A stretch of 64,000 nt of DNA from NCBI GenBank assembly GCA_030147805.1, contig JASBUR010000020.1, positions 79,059 through 143,058 of the forward strand, read 5' to 3'. Positions 1-9,611 of this stretch are shown piece by piece. How positions within the stretch are numbered: position 1 is the stretch's first letter; each line of letters opens with the position of its first letter. Both the position numbers and the translations under genes were made by a program. This DNA is from Sphingomonadaceae bacterium (GTDB lineage Bacteria > Pseudomonadota > Alphaproteobacteria > Sphingomonadales > Sphingomonadaceae). Below the pieces are notes generated by a model, which did not search any database, was not told the DNA's origin, and worked only from the letters and a program-made list of their open reading frames with translations.

Positions 1-158
1 GTGTTCACCACCAGCATCACCTGCCCCTTGTACTTCGCCAGCGGCAGCGGCTTGCCGTCGATCGCGGTCATCCTGAAGTCGTAGGCCGATTTGACGGCGG
101 CGGGCGCGGCAGCGACGAGCGCAATGGCGGCAGCGACGGCGTAGGCGGGCTTTAACAT
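1..158 (-). CDS. Glutathione peroxidase, exported (partial, 5' part only)
   Basis: The gene starts with ATG at 158 and runs off the left edge, so only about 52 residues are visible. They form an Ala-rich signal peptide (MLKPAYAVAAAIALVAAAPA) followed by YDFRMTAIDGKPLPLAKYKG and QVMLVVNT. This is the typical beginning of a glutathione peroxidase: the YDF strand, the DGK.L.L..YKG motif, then the strand leading to the catalytic Cys/Sec. The catalytic residue lies beyond the window and cannot be checked. The family reduces peroxides with thiols. The leader suggests a periplasmic location. Confidence 0.75.
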   Translation of the reverse strand, partial: MLKPAYAVAAAIALVAAAPAAVKSAYDFRMTAIDGKPLPLAKYKGQVMLVVN

Positions 159-248
159 GGGCAGCTCCCTCGAAGTTGCCGCGATCTTACGCGGGCCGTC
201 GCACCAGCGAAAGCGGCCGCACGACCATCGTCCCGCCCCCCCCCAATC

Positions 249-276
249 ATCGTCATCCCCGCGCAGGCGGGGACGA
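249..276. repeat. Small GC-rich inverted repeat
   Basis: ATCGTC and CCCCGC on the left pair imperfectly with GCGGGG and ACGAT on the right around a short loop. It lies between the peroxidase start and the aminopeptidase stop. It resembles the GTCATCCCCGC-type intergenic palindromes common in alphaproteobacteria and may help terminate the aminopeptidase transcript. Confidence 0.4.
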
Positions 277-294
277 TCAGAGGACGCGGGAGGC

Positions 295-2085
295 TTAGAT
301 CGCCCGCGTCGCCTCGACCAGCCAGCCCTGCACCTCTTCCGGCAGAAGCGGCGCCAGCTCCGCACGCACGCGGGCATGATAATCGTTGAGCCAGGCGCGC
401 TCCTTCGGCGACAGCATGTCGACGTCGACCAGCGCCAGCTCGATCGGCGCCAGCGTCAACGTCTCGAAGCCGAGCATCTCCTTTTCAGCGCCGGGGATAT
501 CCTTCTTCACCGTCAGGATGAGATTCTCGACGCGGATCCCGTAGGCGCCGGTCTTGTAGTAGCCGGGTTCGTCGGACAGGATCATGCCTTCGGCGAGCGG
601 CTCGTCGCCGCCCGACTGGCTGCTGCCCGGCTGCGCGATGCGCTGCGGCCCCTCATGCACCGCGAGGAAGCTGCCGACGCCGTGGCCGGTGCCATGCGCA
701 TAGTCGAGCCCGACCTCCCACAGCGGCGCGCGCGCCAGCGTGTCGAGCTGGACGCCGCGAGTCCCCTTGGGGAAAACTGCGGTGGCGACGGCGATATGGC
801 CCTTGAGCACACGCGTGAAGCGGTCGCGCATCTCGGGCGTGGGCGTGCCGACGGCGAGCGTGCGCGTCACATCGGTGGTGCCGTCGACATATTGCGCCCC
901 CGAATCGATCAGGAACAGGCTGTCCCGCTCGATCTGGCGGTTGGTCTCGGGCGAGACGCGGTAGTGGACGATCGCCCCGTTGGGACCGGCACCCGAAATG
1001 GTGTCGAAGCTCAGGTCCTGCAGCATGTTGGTCTCGCGGCGGAAGCCCTCGAGACGCTCGGCCGCGGTCAGTTCGTCGAGCCCGCCCTTGGGCGCCTCCT
1101 GCGCGAACCAGTGGAGGAAGCGCGTCAGCGCCGCGCCGTCGCGGACGTGCGCGGCGCGCGTGCCCTCGATCTCGACGGCATTCTTTTTCGCCTTCGGCAG
1201 GACGCACGGATCGCGCGCCTCGACGATCTTCGCCCCGCCGGCCTTCAGCCGTTCGAAGATCGCGGCGACGCAGGTCTGCGGATCGGCAACGACGGTGCCG
1301 CCGAGCGCCTCGAGCGCCTCGGCGAAGTCGCCGCGCGGGCGGACGGTCACGTCGGCGCCGAGATGCGCCTCGAGCGTCGCATCGACCTTGCCCGGATCGA
1401 CGAACAGGTCGGCCTTGCCGTCGGCGTGGACGATCGCGAACGCGAGCCCGACCGGGGTGCGCGACACGTCGCGGCCGCGCACGTTGAACAGCCAGGCGAT
1501 CGAATCGAGCGCCGCGACCACGCCGGCCTGCGCCCGCTTGCCCTTGAGAAAGTCGGCGACGGCGTGGCGCTTTTCGGCCGACGACTGGCCGGCGAGGTCG
1601 TCGCCGTGCGGCATCAGCCGCTCGCCCGACGGCGCCGGGCGGTCGCGCCACACCCGGTCGATCGGATTCTCGGCAATCGCCACCAGTTCGGCGTCCTTGT
1701 CGGCGAGCGCCTTGCGCGTCGCCTCGACCCAGCCCTTGGTATGCAGCCAGGGATCATAGCCGATGCGGTCGCCGGCCTTGACCTGCCCGGCCAGCCAGTC
1801 GCCGACGCTGGTCTCGGGAACGCTCTGGTAGCTGTAGAGATTGCCGTCGACCTGGTCGCGGACCTGAAGCGTGTAGCGGCCATCGGTGAAGATCGCCGCC
1901 TTGTCGGCGAGCACCGCCGCCGAGCCCGCCGAGCCCTCGAAGCCGGTGAGCCAGGCCAGCCGCTGCGCGTAGGCGCCGACATATTCGCTCATATGCTCGT
2001 CGGTCAGCGGTACCACGAAGCCGTTGAGCTTCTGGCTGCCGAGCTGCGCGCGCAACGCCTCGATGCGATCCTTGTGCGTGGACAT
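295..2085 (-). CDS. Xaa-Pro aminopeptidase, M24 family (APP1-like)
   Basis: A 596-residue metallopeptidase that removes an N-terminal residue preceding proline. The length and three-part layout (two creatinase-like N domains, then a pita-bread catalytic domain from about residue 300) fit the long XPNPEP1-type aminopeptidase P rather than the roughly 440-residue PepP. The dinuclear metal ligands are visible: Asp394 (DSGAQY), Asp405 (TTDVTRT), His468 (GTGHGVG), Glu507 (SDEPGYY) and Glu520 (RVENL). No signal peptide is present, so it is probably cytoplasmic. The start is the ATG at 2085; the same frame extends upstream, but those residues are arginine-rich and overlap the divergent gene's leader. 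It is divergent from the oligopeptidase B gene, so the two peptide-degrading genes share a 130-bp intergenic region. Confidence 0.93.
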   Translation of the reverse strand: MSTHKDRIEALRAQLGSQKLNGFVVPLTDEHMSEYVGAYAQRLAWLTGFEGSAGSAAVLADKAAIFTDGRYTLQVRDQVDGNLYSYQSVPETSVGDWLAGQVKAGDRIGYDPWLHTKGWVEATRKALADKDAELVAIAENPIDRVWRDRPAPSGERLMPHGDDLAGQSSAEKRHAVADFLKGKRAQAGVVAALDSIAWLFNVRGRDVSRTPVGLAFAIVHADGKADLFVDPGKVDATLEAHLGADVTVRPRGDFAEALEALGGTVVADPQTCVAAIFERLKAGGAKIVEARDPCVLPKAKKNAVEIEGTRAAHVRDGAALTRFLHWFAQEAPKGGLDELTAAERLEGFRRETNMLQDLSFDTISGAGPNGAIVHYRVSPETNRQIERDSLFLIDSGAQYVDGTTDVTRTLAVGTPTPEMRDRFTRVLKGHIAVATAVFPKGTRGVQLDTLARAPLWEVGLDYAHGTGHGVGSFLAVHEGPQRIAQPGSSQSGGDEPLAEGMILSDEPGYYKTGAYGIRVENLILTVKKDIPGAEKEMLGFETLTLAPIELALVDVDMLSPKERAWLNDYHARVRAELAPLLPEEVQGWLVEATRAI

Positions 2086-2215
2086 GACGCCTCCAACTGT
2101 TCGTTGGGTTGGAATTAGGCGCGATGCCGGCCGGACGCCAGAGGTGCGTCCGGCGCGAGCCTTTTCGCGGGCGTGACCCGTCGACGTTCGCGCGCGCACA
2201 GATTAGGAGCGGTCC

Positions 2216-4282
2216 ATGTCCATCAGCGCCCCGCCCATCGCCCCCATCCGCCCGCACAGCGTCACGCATCACGGCCAGACGATCGAAGACGGCTATGCCT
2301 GGCTGAAGGACCCCGGCTATCCGCAGGTCACCGACGCCGCGATCCTGGCGCATCTCGAGGCCGAGAACGCCTGGTTCGAGACGTCGATCGCGCCGGTCAA
2401 GCCGCTGATCGATACGCTGTTCGCCGAGATGAAGGGGCGGCTGAAGGAGGACGATTCCAGCGTCCCGCAGAAGGATGGCGATTTCCTCTACTGGTGGGCG
2501 TTCGAGACCGGCGGCCAGTATCGCAAATGGTGGCGGCGGCCGGTGGCTGGCGGGCCCGACGAGCTGGTGCTCGACGAGCCGGCGATGGCGGAGGGCAAGG
2601 CCTATTTCCGCCTCGGCAGCCTGACCGTCAGCCCCGACGGGCGGCTCGCCGCCTATCAGGTCGACGACGACGGGTCGGAGCGCTTCAAGCTGCGCATCCG
2701 CGACATCGCGGCGAATGTCGACATCGAGACCGTGACCGACGCCGCGCTCGGCCAGGCGATCTGGAGCGCCGACGGCCGCGCGGTCGCCTGGGCCGAGGTC
2801 AACGACAATTGGCGGCCCTACCGCATCCGGCTGCACCGGCTTGGGCAGACCGGCGACGATGCCGTGCTTTACGAGGAGCCCGACGCCGGCTTCTTCGTCG
2901 GCGTGTCGCGCAGCCAGGACCGGCAATGGTTCGTCATCCACGCCGCCGACCATGTCACCAGCGAGGTGCGGCTGATCCCGACCGCCGACCCTACCGCCGC
3001 GCCGCTGCTGGTGTCACCGCGCCAGACCGGCCGCGAATATGAGGTCGATGCGCGCGAGGGCGAGCTGTTCATCCGCACCAACGACACCCACCCCAATTTC
3101 CGTCTCGTCACCGCATCGATCGACGCGCCGGGCGACTGGCGCGAGCTGATCGCGCCGAGCGACCGCCATTATCTGCGCGGGCTGTCGTCGTTCAGATCGG
3201 TGCTAGCGATCGCCGAGCGCATCGACGGACTCGATCAGCTGCGGCTGCGCACTTACGACGGCGACGAGCACTGGATCGCCTTCCCCGAGGCGAGCTATGC
3301 CGCCGGCCTCGCCAACAACCCCGAATATGATCCTGCGGCGCTGCGGCTGACCTATGAATCGATGGTCACCCCGGGGACGGTCTACGACTATCATCTCGCC
3401 GAGCGCCGGCTCGAGGTGCGCAAGGTCCAGACCATCCCCTCGGGCTATGACGCCAGCGCCTACGAGACGGTGCGGCTGATGGCGACCGCGCGCGACGGCG
3501 CGCAGGTGCCGATTTCGGTCGTCTACAAGAAGGGCTTCCCCCGCGACGGCAGCGGCAAGCTGCATCTCTATGGCTATGGCGCCTATGGGCTGGCGATGCC
3601 GCCAGGCTTCTCGACCGCGCGGCTGTCGCTGCTCGACCGCGGCTTCGCCTATGCGATCGCGCATATCCGGGGCGGCGACGACCTCGGCTACCGCTGGTAT
3701 CTCGACGGCAAGCTGACCAAACGCTGGAACACCTTCAACGACTTCGTCGACTGCGCGAAGCATCTGATCGACGCGGGGCTGACTCGCGCCGGCCACATCT
3801 CGATCTCGGGCGGCTCGGCGGGCGGCGAGCTGATGGGCGTCGCGCTCAACAGCAACCCCGAGCTGTGGGGCGCCGCCGTCGCGCACGTGCCCTTCGTCGA
3901 CGTGCTCAACACCATGCTCGACGACAGCCTGCCGCTGACGCCGATGGAGTGGCCCGAGTGGGGCAATCCGATCGCCGACGCGGCCGCGTTCGAGCTGATC
4001 CGCAGCTACAGCCCCTATGACAATGTCGAGGCCAAGGCCTATCCGCCGCTGATGGTCACCGCCGGGTTGAACGACCCGCGCGTCACCTATTGGGAGCCGG
4101 CGAAATGGGTCGCGAAGCTGCGCGCTACGAAGACCGATTCCAACCCGCTGATCCTCAAGATCAATATGGGCGCCGGCCACGGCGGCAAGTCGGGCCGCTG
4201 GGATTCGCTCGTCGAGGTTGCCGAGGAATTCGCCTTCATCCTGCAGCAGTTCGGCATGGCGGACGCCGGGGGCAATGGCTGA
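2216..4282 (+). CDS. ptrB: Oligopeptidase B (S9A prolyl oligopeptidase family)
   Basis: A 688-residue serine peptidase with an N-terminal seven-bladed propeller (about residues 70-415) and a C-terminal alpha/beta hydrolase domain. The catalytic triad is clear: Ser534 in ISGGSAGG, Asp620 in GLNDPRV and His655 in GAGHGG. The segment HIRGGDDLG..WY.DGKL and the WPEWGNP motif are typical of oligopeptidase B, which cuts short peptides after basic residues, rather than of prolyl endopeptidase. The start ATG follows AGGAGC at 7 nt. There is no signal peptide. The last 8 nt overlap the following thioesterase gene, so the two are probably co-transcribed and translationally coupled. Confidence 0.92.
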   Translation: MSISAPPIAPIRPHSVTHHGQTIEDGYAWLKDPGYPQVTDAAILAHLEAENAWFETSIAPVKPLIDTLFAEMKGRLKEDDSSVPQKDGDFLYWWAFETGGQYRKWWRRPVAGGPDELVLDEPAMAEGKAYFRLGSLTVSPDGRLAAYQVDDDGSERFKLRIRDIAANVDIETVTDAALGQAIWSADGRAVAWAEVNDNWRPYRIRLHRLGQTGDDAVLYEEPDAGFFVGVSRSQDRQWFVIHAADHVTSEVRLIPTADPTAAPLLVSPRQTGREYEVDAREGELFIRTNDTHPNFRLVTASIDAPGDWRELIAPSDRHYLRGLSSFRSVLAIAERIDGLDQLRLRTYDGDEHWIAFPEASYAAGLANNPEYDPAALRLTYESMVTPGTVYDYHLAERRLEVRKVQTIPSGYDASAYETVRLMATARDGAQVPISVVYKKGFPRDGSGKLHLYGYGAYGLAMPPGFSTARLSLLDRGFAYAIAHIRGGDDLGYRWYLDGKLTKRWNTFNDFVDCAKHLIDAGLTRAGHISISGGSAGGELMGVALNSNPELWGAAVAHVPFVDVLNTMLDDSLPLTPMEWPEWGNPIADAAAFELIRSYSPYDNVEAKAYPPLMVTAGLNDPRVTYWEPAKWVAKLRATKTDSNPLILKINMGAGHGGKSGRWDSLVEVAEEFAFILQQFGMADAGGNG

Positions 4283-4673
4283 CCGCCCGGTCTTCGAACT
4301 GACGATCGAGCCGGTCGCCGACGACATCGACGAGCTCGGCCACGTCAACAACGCGGTCTATGTCCGCTGGATCCAGGACATGGCGACGTCGCACTGGCGC
4401 GCGGTCGCACGCCCCGAGGACGTCGACCGCTACGTGTGGGTCGTGACCCGGCACGAGATCGACTATCGCCGCGCCACGCGGCTCGGCGAGACGCTGACCG
4501 CGCGGACCTGGGTCGGCGAGCCGCAGGGCGCGCGCTTCGATCGCTTCGTCGAGATCCTCGGCCCCGACGGCGGCGTGCGCGTATCGGCGCGGACGGTCTG
4601 GGCGCTCGTCGAGCTGAGCACGATGCGGCCGATGCGTATTCAGCGCGATATGGCGGCGCCATTTCTCGGCTAG
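4275..4673 (+). CDS. Acyl-CoA thioesterase, YbgC/FadM hot-dog family
   Basis: A 132-residue single hot-dog fold protein. The signature is DELGHVNNAVYVRW (residues 19-32), the conserved N-terminal motif of the 4HBT/YbgC group, which hydrolyses acyl-CoA thioesters. The start at MADRPVFEL was chosen because the family begins just before the first beta strand, and because this ATG sits inside the last codons of ptrB, giving an 8-nt overlap. The substrate cannot be read from the sequence. The stop overlaps the convergent small membrane protein gene by 4 nt. Confidence 0.85.
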   Translation: MADRPVFELTIEPVADDIDELGHVNNAVYVRWIQDMATSHWRAVARPEDVDRYVWVVTRHEIDYRRATRLGETLTARTWVGEPQGARFDRFVEILGPDGGVRVSARTVWALVELSTMRPMRIQRDMAAPFLG

Positions 4674-4885
4674 CGAACCCGGCCCTTGAGCGGAACGCCG
4701 GTCACCAGCGTGACGACGTGCGCTGCCAGCACGCAGAAGGCCAGAATGCCGATGAACAGCAGCCCATGCCATGGGACGTAGGTCACGTCGCCCAGCCGGC
4801 GGACTTTTCGACGAGTACCCCACAACGAGGCACCAACGACGACTGCGGCCAGCAGCATAAGCGCTAGGGTGGTCTGAAGGTCCAT
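4670..4885 (-). CDS. Small two-TM membrane protein, unknown function
   Basis: The 71 residues contain two predicted membrane helices (about residues 5-22 and 40-62) separated by a basic loop (RRKVRRLG), which would place the loop in the cytoplasm. A short basic tail (LKGRVR) ends the protein. I do not recognise the family. It is retained as a gene because the hydrophobicity pattern is coherent and it fills the gap between the convergent thioesterase and the divergent methyltransferase gene. Confidence 0.65.
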   Translation of the reverse strand: MDLQTTLALMLLAAVVVGASLWGTRRKVRRLGDVTYVPWHGLLFIGILAFCVLAAHVVTLVTGVPLKGRVR

Positions 4886-4950
4886 GTCCTAGGCTGGTAA
4901 CCTGATGCCTGCTAAATGACAGCGCCTGATATTGGGGAGGTTCGTAGAAT

Positions 4951-5793
4951 ATGAAGACCTTGGTTCGCATCGCCTTGCTCGCAGCGGGTACCGCGCTCTC
5001 GGCGGGGGCGCTCGCACAGGCCGCCAAACCCGCCGCCGCGCATCACGACCATGCCGCGATGCTGCTCGACCAGGCGATCGCCGGCGCGCATCGTTCGGAA
5101 GCCAATCGCGCCCGCGACGCCTATCGGCACCCGAAGGAAACGCTGACCTTCTTCGGCGTGAAGCCCGATATGACCGTCGTCGAAATCTCGCCCGGCGGCG
5201 GCTGGTACACCGAGATCCTCGCGCCCTATCTCGCCAACGGCGGCACCTACTATGCCGCCGGCACGAACCCGGCGGCCAGCGAGCGCGCCGCGAAGGCCGC
5301 CGCCGATTTCAAGGCCAAGCTCGCCGCGACGCCCGCGACCGCCAAGGCGCAGGTCACCAGCTTCGGCAAGGATCATTATGATTCGCTCGCGCCCGCCGGC
5401 ACCGCCGATGTCGTGCTGACCTTCCGCAACGTCCACAATTGGTACAGCGCCGACTTCGCGCCGCAGGCGTTCCAGGCCTTCTTCACGGCGCTGAAGCCGG
5501 GCGGCACCCTCGGCGTCGTCGAGCATCGCCTGCCCGAGGATCGCGACGACGCGCTGATGAAGACCAGCGGCTACATGAAGCGCAGTGCGATCGTGAAGAT
5601 GGCCGAGGCGGCCGGCTTCAAGCTCGCCGGCGAATCGGAGGTCAACGCCAACCCCAAGGACACCGCCGACTACGCCGACGGCGTCTGGACGCTGCCGCCC
5701 AACTACCGGCTCGGCGACACCGACCGCGCCAAATATGCCGCGATCGGCGAATCGGACCGCATGACGCTGAAGTTCGTGAAGCCGGCCAACTGA
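4951..5793 (+). CDS. Exported class I SAM-methyltransferase-like protein (COG4798 type)
   Basis: A 280-residue protein with a clear signal peptide (MKTLVRIALLAAGTALSAGA, cleavage near ALA-Q) followed by a Rossmann methyltransferase core. Motif I is VVEISPGGGWYTEIL, and later motifs are DVVLTFRNVHNW and LKPGGTLGVVEH. Methyltransferases with a leader peptide are unusual because SAM is cytoplasmic, but this predicted-methyltransferase family is typically annotated with leaders. The biological substrate is unknown. It stands alone and ends in a strong hairpin terminator shared with phaR on the other strand. Confidence 0.82.
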   Translation: MKTLVRIALLAAGTALSAGALAQAAKPAAAHHDHAAMLLDQAIAGAHRSEANRARDAYRHPKETLTFFGVKPDMTVVEISPGGGWYTEILAPYLANGGTYYAAGTNPAASERAAKAAADFKAKLAATPATAKAQVTSFGKDHYDSLAPAGTADVVLTFRNVHNWYSADFAPQAFQAFFTALKPGGTLGVVEHRLPEDRDDALMKTSGYMKRSAIVKMAEAAGFKLAGESEVNANPKDTADYADGVWTLPPNYRLGDTDRAKYAAIGESDRMTLKFVKPAN

Positions 5794-5811
5794 TTGCCGG
5801 AGATGGCGTCG

Positions 5812-5845
5812 AACAAGGGCCGCGTCGCAAGACGCGGCCCTTGTT
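5812..5845. terminator. Bidirectional hairpin terminator
   Basis: A perfect 15-bp stem (AACAAGGGCCGCGTC and its complement) is closed by a GCAA tetraloop. It sits exactly between the stops of the convergent methyltransferase-like gene and phaR. The A-rich and T-rich stem ends let it work on both strands. Confidence 0.88.
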
Positions 5846-5848
5846 TCC

Positions 5849-6409
5849 CTAGCGCTCGCTCAACTTGTCGAGCTGCGCCTGCAGCGCCGCCATCTGCGCC
5901 TTGAGCGCATCGAGCTCGTCGCTGCTCGCCGGCTTGGGCGCGTCGCCCGCCTTGCGGTTGCCGGTCAGCATGTCGGCCGCTGCCTGGAACATCGCCATAT
6001 TCTGCTTGGCGAGCGTCTCGAACGGCTTGAAGGCGCCGGCGCCGAACGCGCCCGACACCGCGGTGCGGAACTGCTCCTGGTTGCGGTGGAAGGCGTTCAT
6101 CGACGCTTCGAGATAGGGCGGCACCATCGCCTGCATCGAATCGCCGTACATCGAGATCAGCTGGCGCAGGAACGAGGTCGGCAGCATCGTCTGGCCGCGC
6201 GTCTCCTCGTCCATGATGATCTGCGTCAGCACCGAGCGCGTGATGTCGTCGCCCGACTTGGCGTCGAGCACCTTGAATTCGCGTCCCTCGCGGGTCAGCA
6301 GCGCCAGATGCTCGAGCGTGATATAGCTCGAACTGTCGGTGTTATAGAGACGCCGATTGGCGTATTTCTTGATGATGATCGGCTCGGGCTTGGTTTCGGA
6401 TTCGGCCAT
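5849..6409 (-). CDS. phaR: Polyhydroxyalkanoate synthesis regulator PhaR
   Basis: A 186-residue protein. The conserved PHB/PHA accumulation regulator DNA-binding domain is at the N terminus (IIIKKYANRRLYNTDSSSYI, about residues 10-30), followed by the PHB_acc repeat region (QLISMYGDSMQAMVPPYLEA) and a C-terminal coiled coil rich in Leu/Gln/Lys. PhaR binds PHA granules and represses phasin and synthesis genes. The ATG at 6409 follows a GGTGG ribosome site. Its start codon interlocks with that of the divergent PhaC-like gene (both lie in one CATG), and a thiolase gene is close by, so this is a PHA-related locus. Confidence 0.93.
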   Translation of the reverse strand: MAESETKPEPIIIKKYANRRLYNTDSSSYITLEHLALLTREGREFKVLDAKSGDDITRSVLTQIIMDEETRGQTMLPTSFLRQLISMYGDSMQAMVPPYLEASMNAFHRNQEQFRTAVSGAFGAGAFKPFETLAKQNMAMFQAAADMLTGNRKAGDAPKPASSDELDALKAQMAALQAQLDKLSER

Positions 6410-7466
6410 GTCGCCACCCACTGGAGAAGCGCCGAGCCTAGCACGCGGCGATGTTGCGCCGCAACAACGCGCCCGCGGCCCGCATCCGCTGCCCGCCTTC
6501 CTGCGCGTCATCACCGACGCGGTCGACGGCGACCGCACGCGGATGGGCGCCGTCCTGGCGGGCGTTCGCGCCTATCAGGTGCACCCGTACCGGCGCGCGC
6601 TGCCCCCACCGCCGCAGCTGGCGCAGATCGGCAATGTGCGGTTGCTCGACTATGGCGGCAGCGGTCCGCCGGCGGTATTCGTCCCCTCGCTGGTCAATCC
6701 GCCGAGCGTGCTCGATCTCGCCGCCGACAATTCGCTGCTGCGCTGGCTGGCCGGCCAGGACGTGCGGCCGCTGCTCGTCGACTGGGGAAGCCCGGGCGCG
6801 GACGAACGGTCGCTGTCGATCGACGGCTATGTCGACGCGCGGCTGCGGCCGCTTCTCGCCGTGGTCGGCGATGCCGCCGTCGTCGGCTATTGCCTGGGCG
6901 GCACGATGGCGCTCGCGGCGGCGCTGGCTTCGCCGCCCCGTCGGCTGGCGCTGATCGCAACCCCTTGGAAGTTCAGCGGATACGGCGCGCAGGGACGTGA
7001 AATGGCTACCGCTGGGAGCCAGATCGAGGCAGCGTCCACGCCGCTCGGCGCGGTGCCGATGGACCTCATCCAGCCGCTGTTCTGGCGCCTCGATCCCGCG
7101 GGCACCGCGGCGAAATTCGAGCGGTTCGGCAGGCTGCCGCCCGACAGCGAGGCGGCGCGCGCTTTCGTCGCGCTCGAGGATTGGGCGAACGACGGGCCGC
7201 CGCTGACGCTGCCGGCTGCGCGTCAGTGCTTTGGCGAGTTCTACGGGGCCGATACGCCGGGCTCGGGCCGCTGGCGGGGCGACGCGCGCACGCTCGCCTG
7301 CCCGACGCTCAACCTCGTCTCGACGCGCGACCGCATCGTCCCTGCCGCCGCCGCGCCCGAGGTCGGCGCGCGCGTCGACGTCGACGCCGGTCACGTCGGG
7401 ATGATCGTCGGATCGCGGGCGCGCAATTTGGTCTGGGAGCCGCTGCGCGACTGGCTTAAACGATAA
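6408..7466 (+). CDS. PhaC-like alpha/beta hydrolase (PHA synthase related)
   Basis: A 352-residue alpha/beta hydrolase whose lipase-like box is GYCLGGTM, with cysteine (about residue 162) in place of serine. This is the hallmark of poly(hydroxyalkanoate) synthases. The remaining triad candidates are Asp in STRDRIVP and His in DAGHVGM. FVPSLVNPPSVLDL and DWGSPG also match the PhaC fold. It is shorter than class I PhaC (about 580 residues) and lacks its N-terminal domain, so it may be a short synthase-like enzyme rather than the main polymerase. The start is uncertain: the ATG at 6408 has no good ribosome site and overlaps the phaR start codon, and a later ATG near 6543 would lose conserved-looking sequence. 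Confidence 0.75.
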   Translation: MSPPTGEAPSLARGDVAPQQRARGPHPLPAFLRVITDAVDGDRTRMGAVLAGVRAYQVHPYRRALPPPPQLAQIGNVRLLDYGGSGPPAVFVPSLVNPPSVLDLAADNSLLRWLAGQDVRPLLVDWGSPGADERSLSIDGYVDARLRPLLAVVGDAAVVGYCLGGTMALAAALASPPRRLALIATPWKFSGYGAQGREMATAGSQIEAASTPLGAVPMDLIQPLFWRLDPAGTAAKFERFGRLPPDSEAARAFVALEDWANDGPPLTLPAARQCFGEFYGADTPGSGRWRGDARTLACPTLNLVSTRDRIVPAAAAPEVGARVDVDAGHVGMIVGSRARNLVWEPLRDWLKR

Positions 7467-7532
7467 GCCCCCTTTTCTTCGCACCTGCACAATATTAGGT
7501 TGCTCTATAAAACGAGCAATGGAGACCCAATC

Positions 7533-8708
<1,176 letters not shown>

Positions 8709-8711
8709 CCT

Positions 8712-8840
8712 TTCTATCCCTCTCCCCGCTGGGGAGAGGCTAGATGAGGGGCCGAGCGCCGCAGGCGCTCGGTTCTGCTCTCGCGGATGGGACGGTGCCC
8801 CTCACCCCAACCCTCTCCCCAGCGGGGAGAGGGAGCTAAG
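8712..8840. repeat. Compound palindromic intergenic repeat
   Basis: Two copies of a CTCTCCCC-N3-GGGGAGAG hairpin (8720-8738 and 8811-8833) flank a third hairpin, CGAGCGCC-gca-GGCGCTCG. The outer segments GATGAGGGGC and GCCCCTCACC are also roughly complementary, so the whole block can fold into one branched structure. It follows the thiolase stop and probably acts in termination or as a REP/MITE-like element. Related CCCTCTCC/GGAGAGGG palindromes occur at 13931, 27507 and 54150. Confidence 0.7.
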
Positions 8841-8879
8841 GTCTCGACAAGCGCCCGTCAAACCCTCAGCTTCGGCGCC

Positions 8880-9611
8880 ATGCGTCCGACCGTCGAGGAG
8901 CTCCGCGCCTATTACGCCACGCGCGACGGGCAGCGCGTGGCGCGCGAACTGGCGGCCACCGTGGCGCCCAAAATCCGGCAGGGAAACACCGCACGCCTGC
9001 TTGCGCTCGGCTATTGCGCGCCGCTGCTCAGCGGACTCGATCCGGCGCGGCTCGAACGGCTGGCGCTGGTGATGCCCGAGGACATGGGCGCTCACCGCTG
9101 GCCCTATGGCCGCCCCGGCTGCACGACGCTGGCCGACGAATTCAACCTGCCCTTCGCCGAAGCGATGTTCGATCAGGCGCTGCTCGCGCATGCACTGGAA
9201 TTCGCCGAGCCGCCGCGCAAGCTGCTGCGCGAACTGTGGCGCGTGCTGGCGCCGGCCGGTGAGCTGGTGCTGATCGTGCCCAACCGGCTTGGGCTGTGGA
9301 CGCATTTCGAGGCGACCCCGTTCGGCCAGGGGCGTCCCTGGGCAAAGGGCGAGCTGGCGCGGCTATTGCGCGAGGCGATGTTCGAGCCGGTTTCATGCCG
9401 CACGGCGCTAGTCGCGCCGCCGGTCCGGGGATTGCGCTGGCTCGACAAGCCGCTGATGCGCGTCGCCGCACGCTTCGGCGGCATCCATTTCGTGCTGGCA
9501 CGCAAGACCGACGGGCTGGCGCCGACGATGATCGGCCGGGCCAGCGCCGCGACGGCGCGGGCGTCAGCTCGCCCAGTCGCGATGGAGACGTCGCGACGCG
9601 AGGAAGAATAG
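8880..9611 (+). CDS. Class I SAM-dependent methyltransferase, type 11-like
   Basis: A 243-residue protein with a methyltransferase core. The usual glycine-rich motif I is degenerate (ARLLALGYCAPLL), but EFNLPFAEAMFDQALLAHALEF and LRELWRVLAPAGELVLIVPNRLG match motifs around the SAM site and the post-motif LRPGG strand. The ATG at 8880 begins MRPTVEELRAYYATRDG, a plausible family start. The substrate is unknown. The last 48 nt overlap the convergent MFS gene, and the C-terminal tail (ARASARPVAMETSRREEE) looks like read-through into that gene rather than conserved protein. Confidence 0.75.
   Translation: MRPTVEELRAYYATRDGQRVARELAATVAPKIRQGNTARLLALGYCAPLLSGLDPARLERLALVMPEDMGAHRWPYGRPGCTTLADEFNLPFAEAMFDQALLAHALEFAEPPRKLLRELWRVLAPAGELVLIVPNRLGLWTHFEATPFGQGRPWAKGELARLLREAMFEPVSCRTALVAPPVRGLRWLDKPLMRVAARFGGIHFVLARKTDGLAPTMIGRASAATARASARPVAMETSRREEE

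Noticed and set aside
157..2118. A 653-codon open frame on the plus strand opposite the aminopeptidase
   Set aside because: Arg/Asp/Glu-rich shadow of the real minus-strand gene with no domain; the reverse strand encodes a complete M24 peptidase with all metal ligands.
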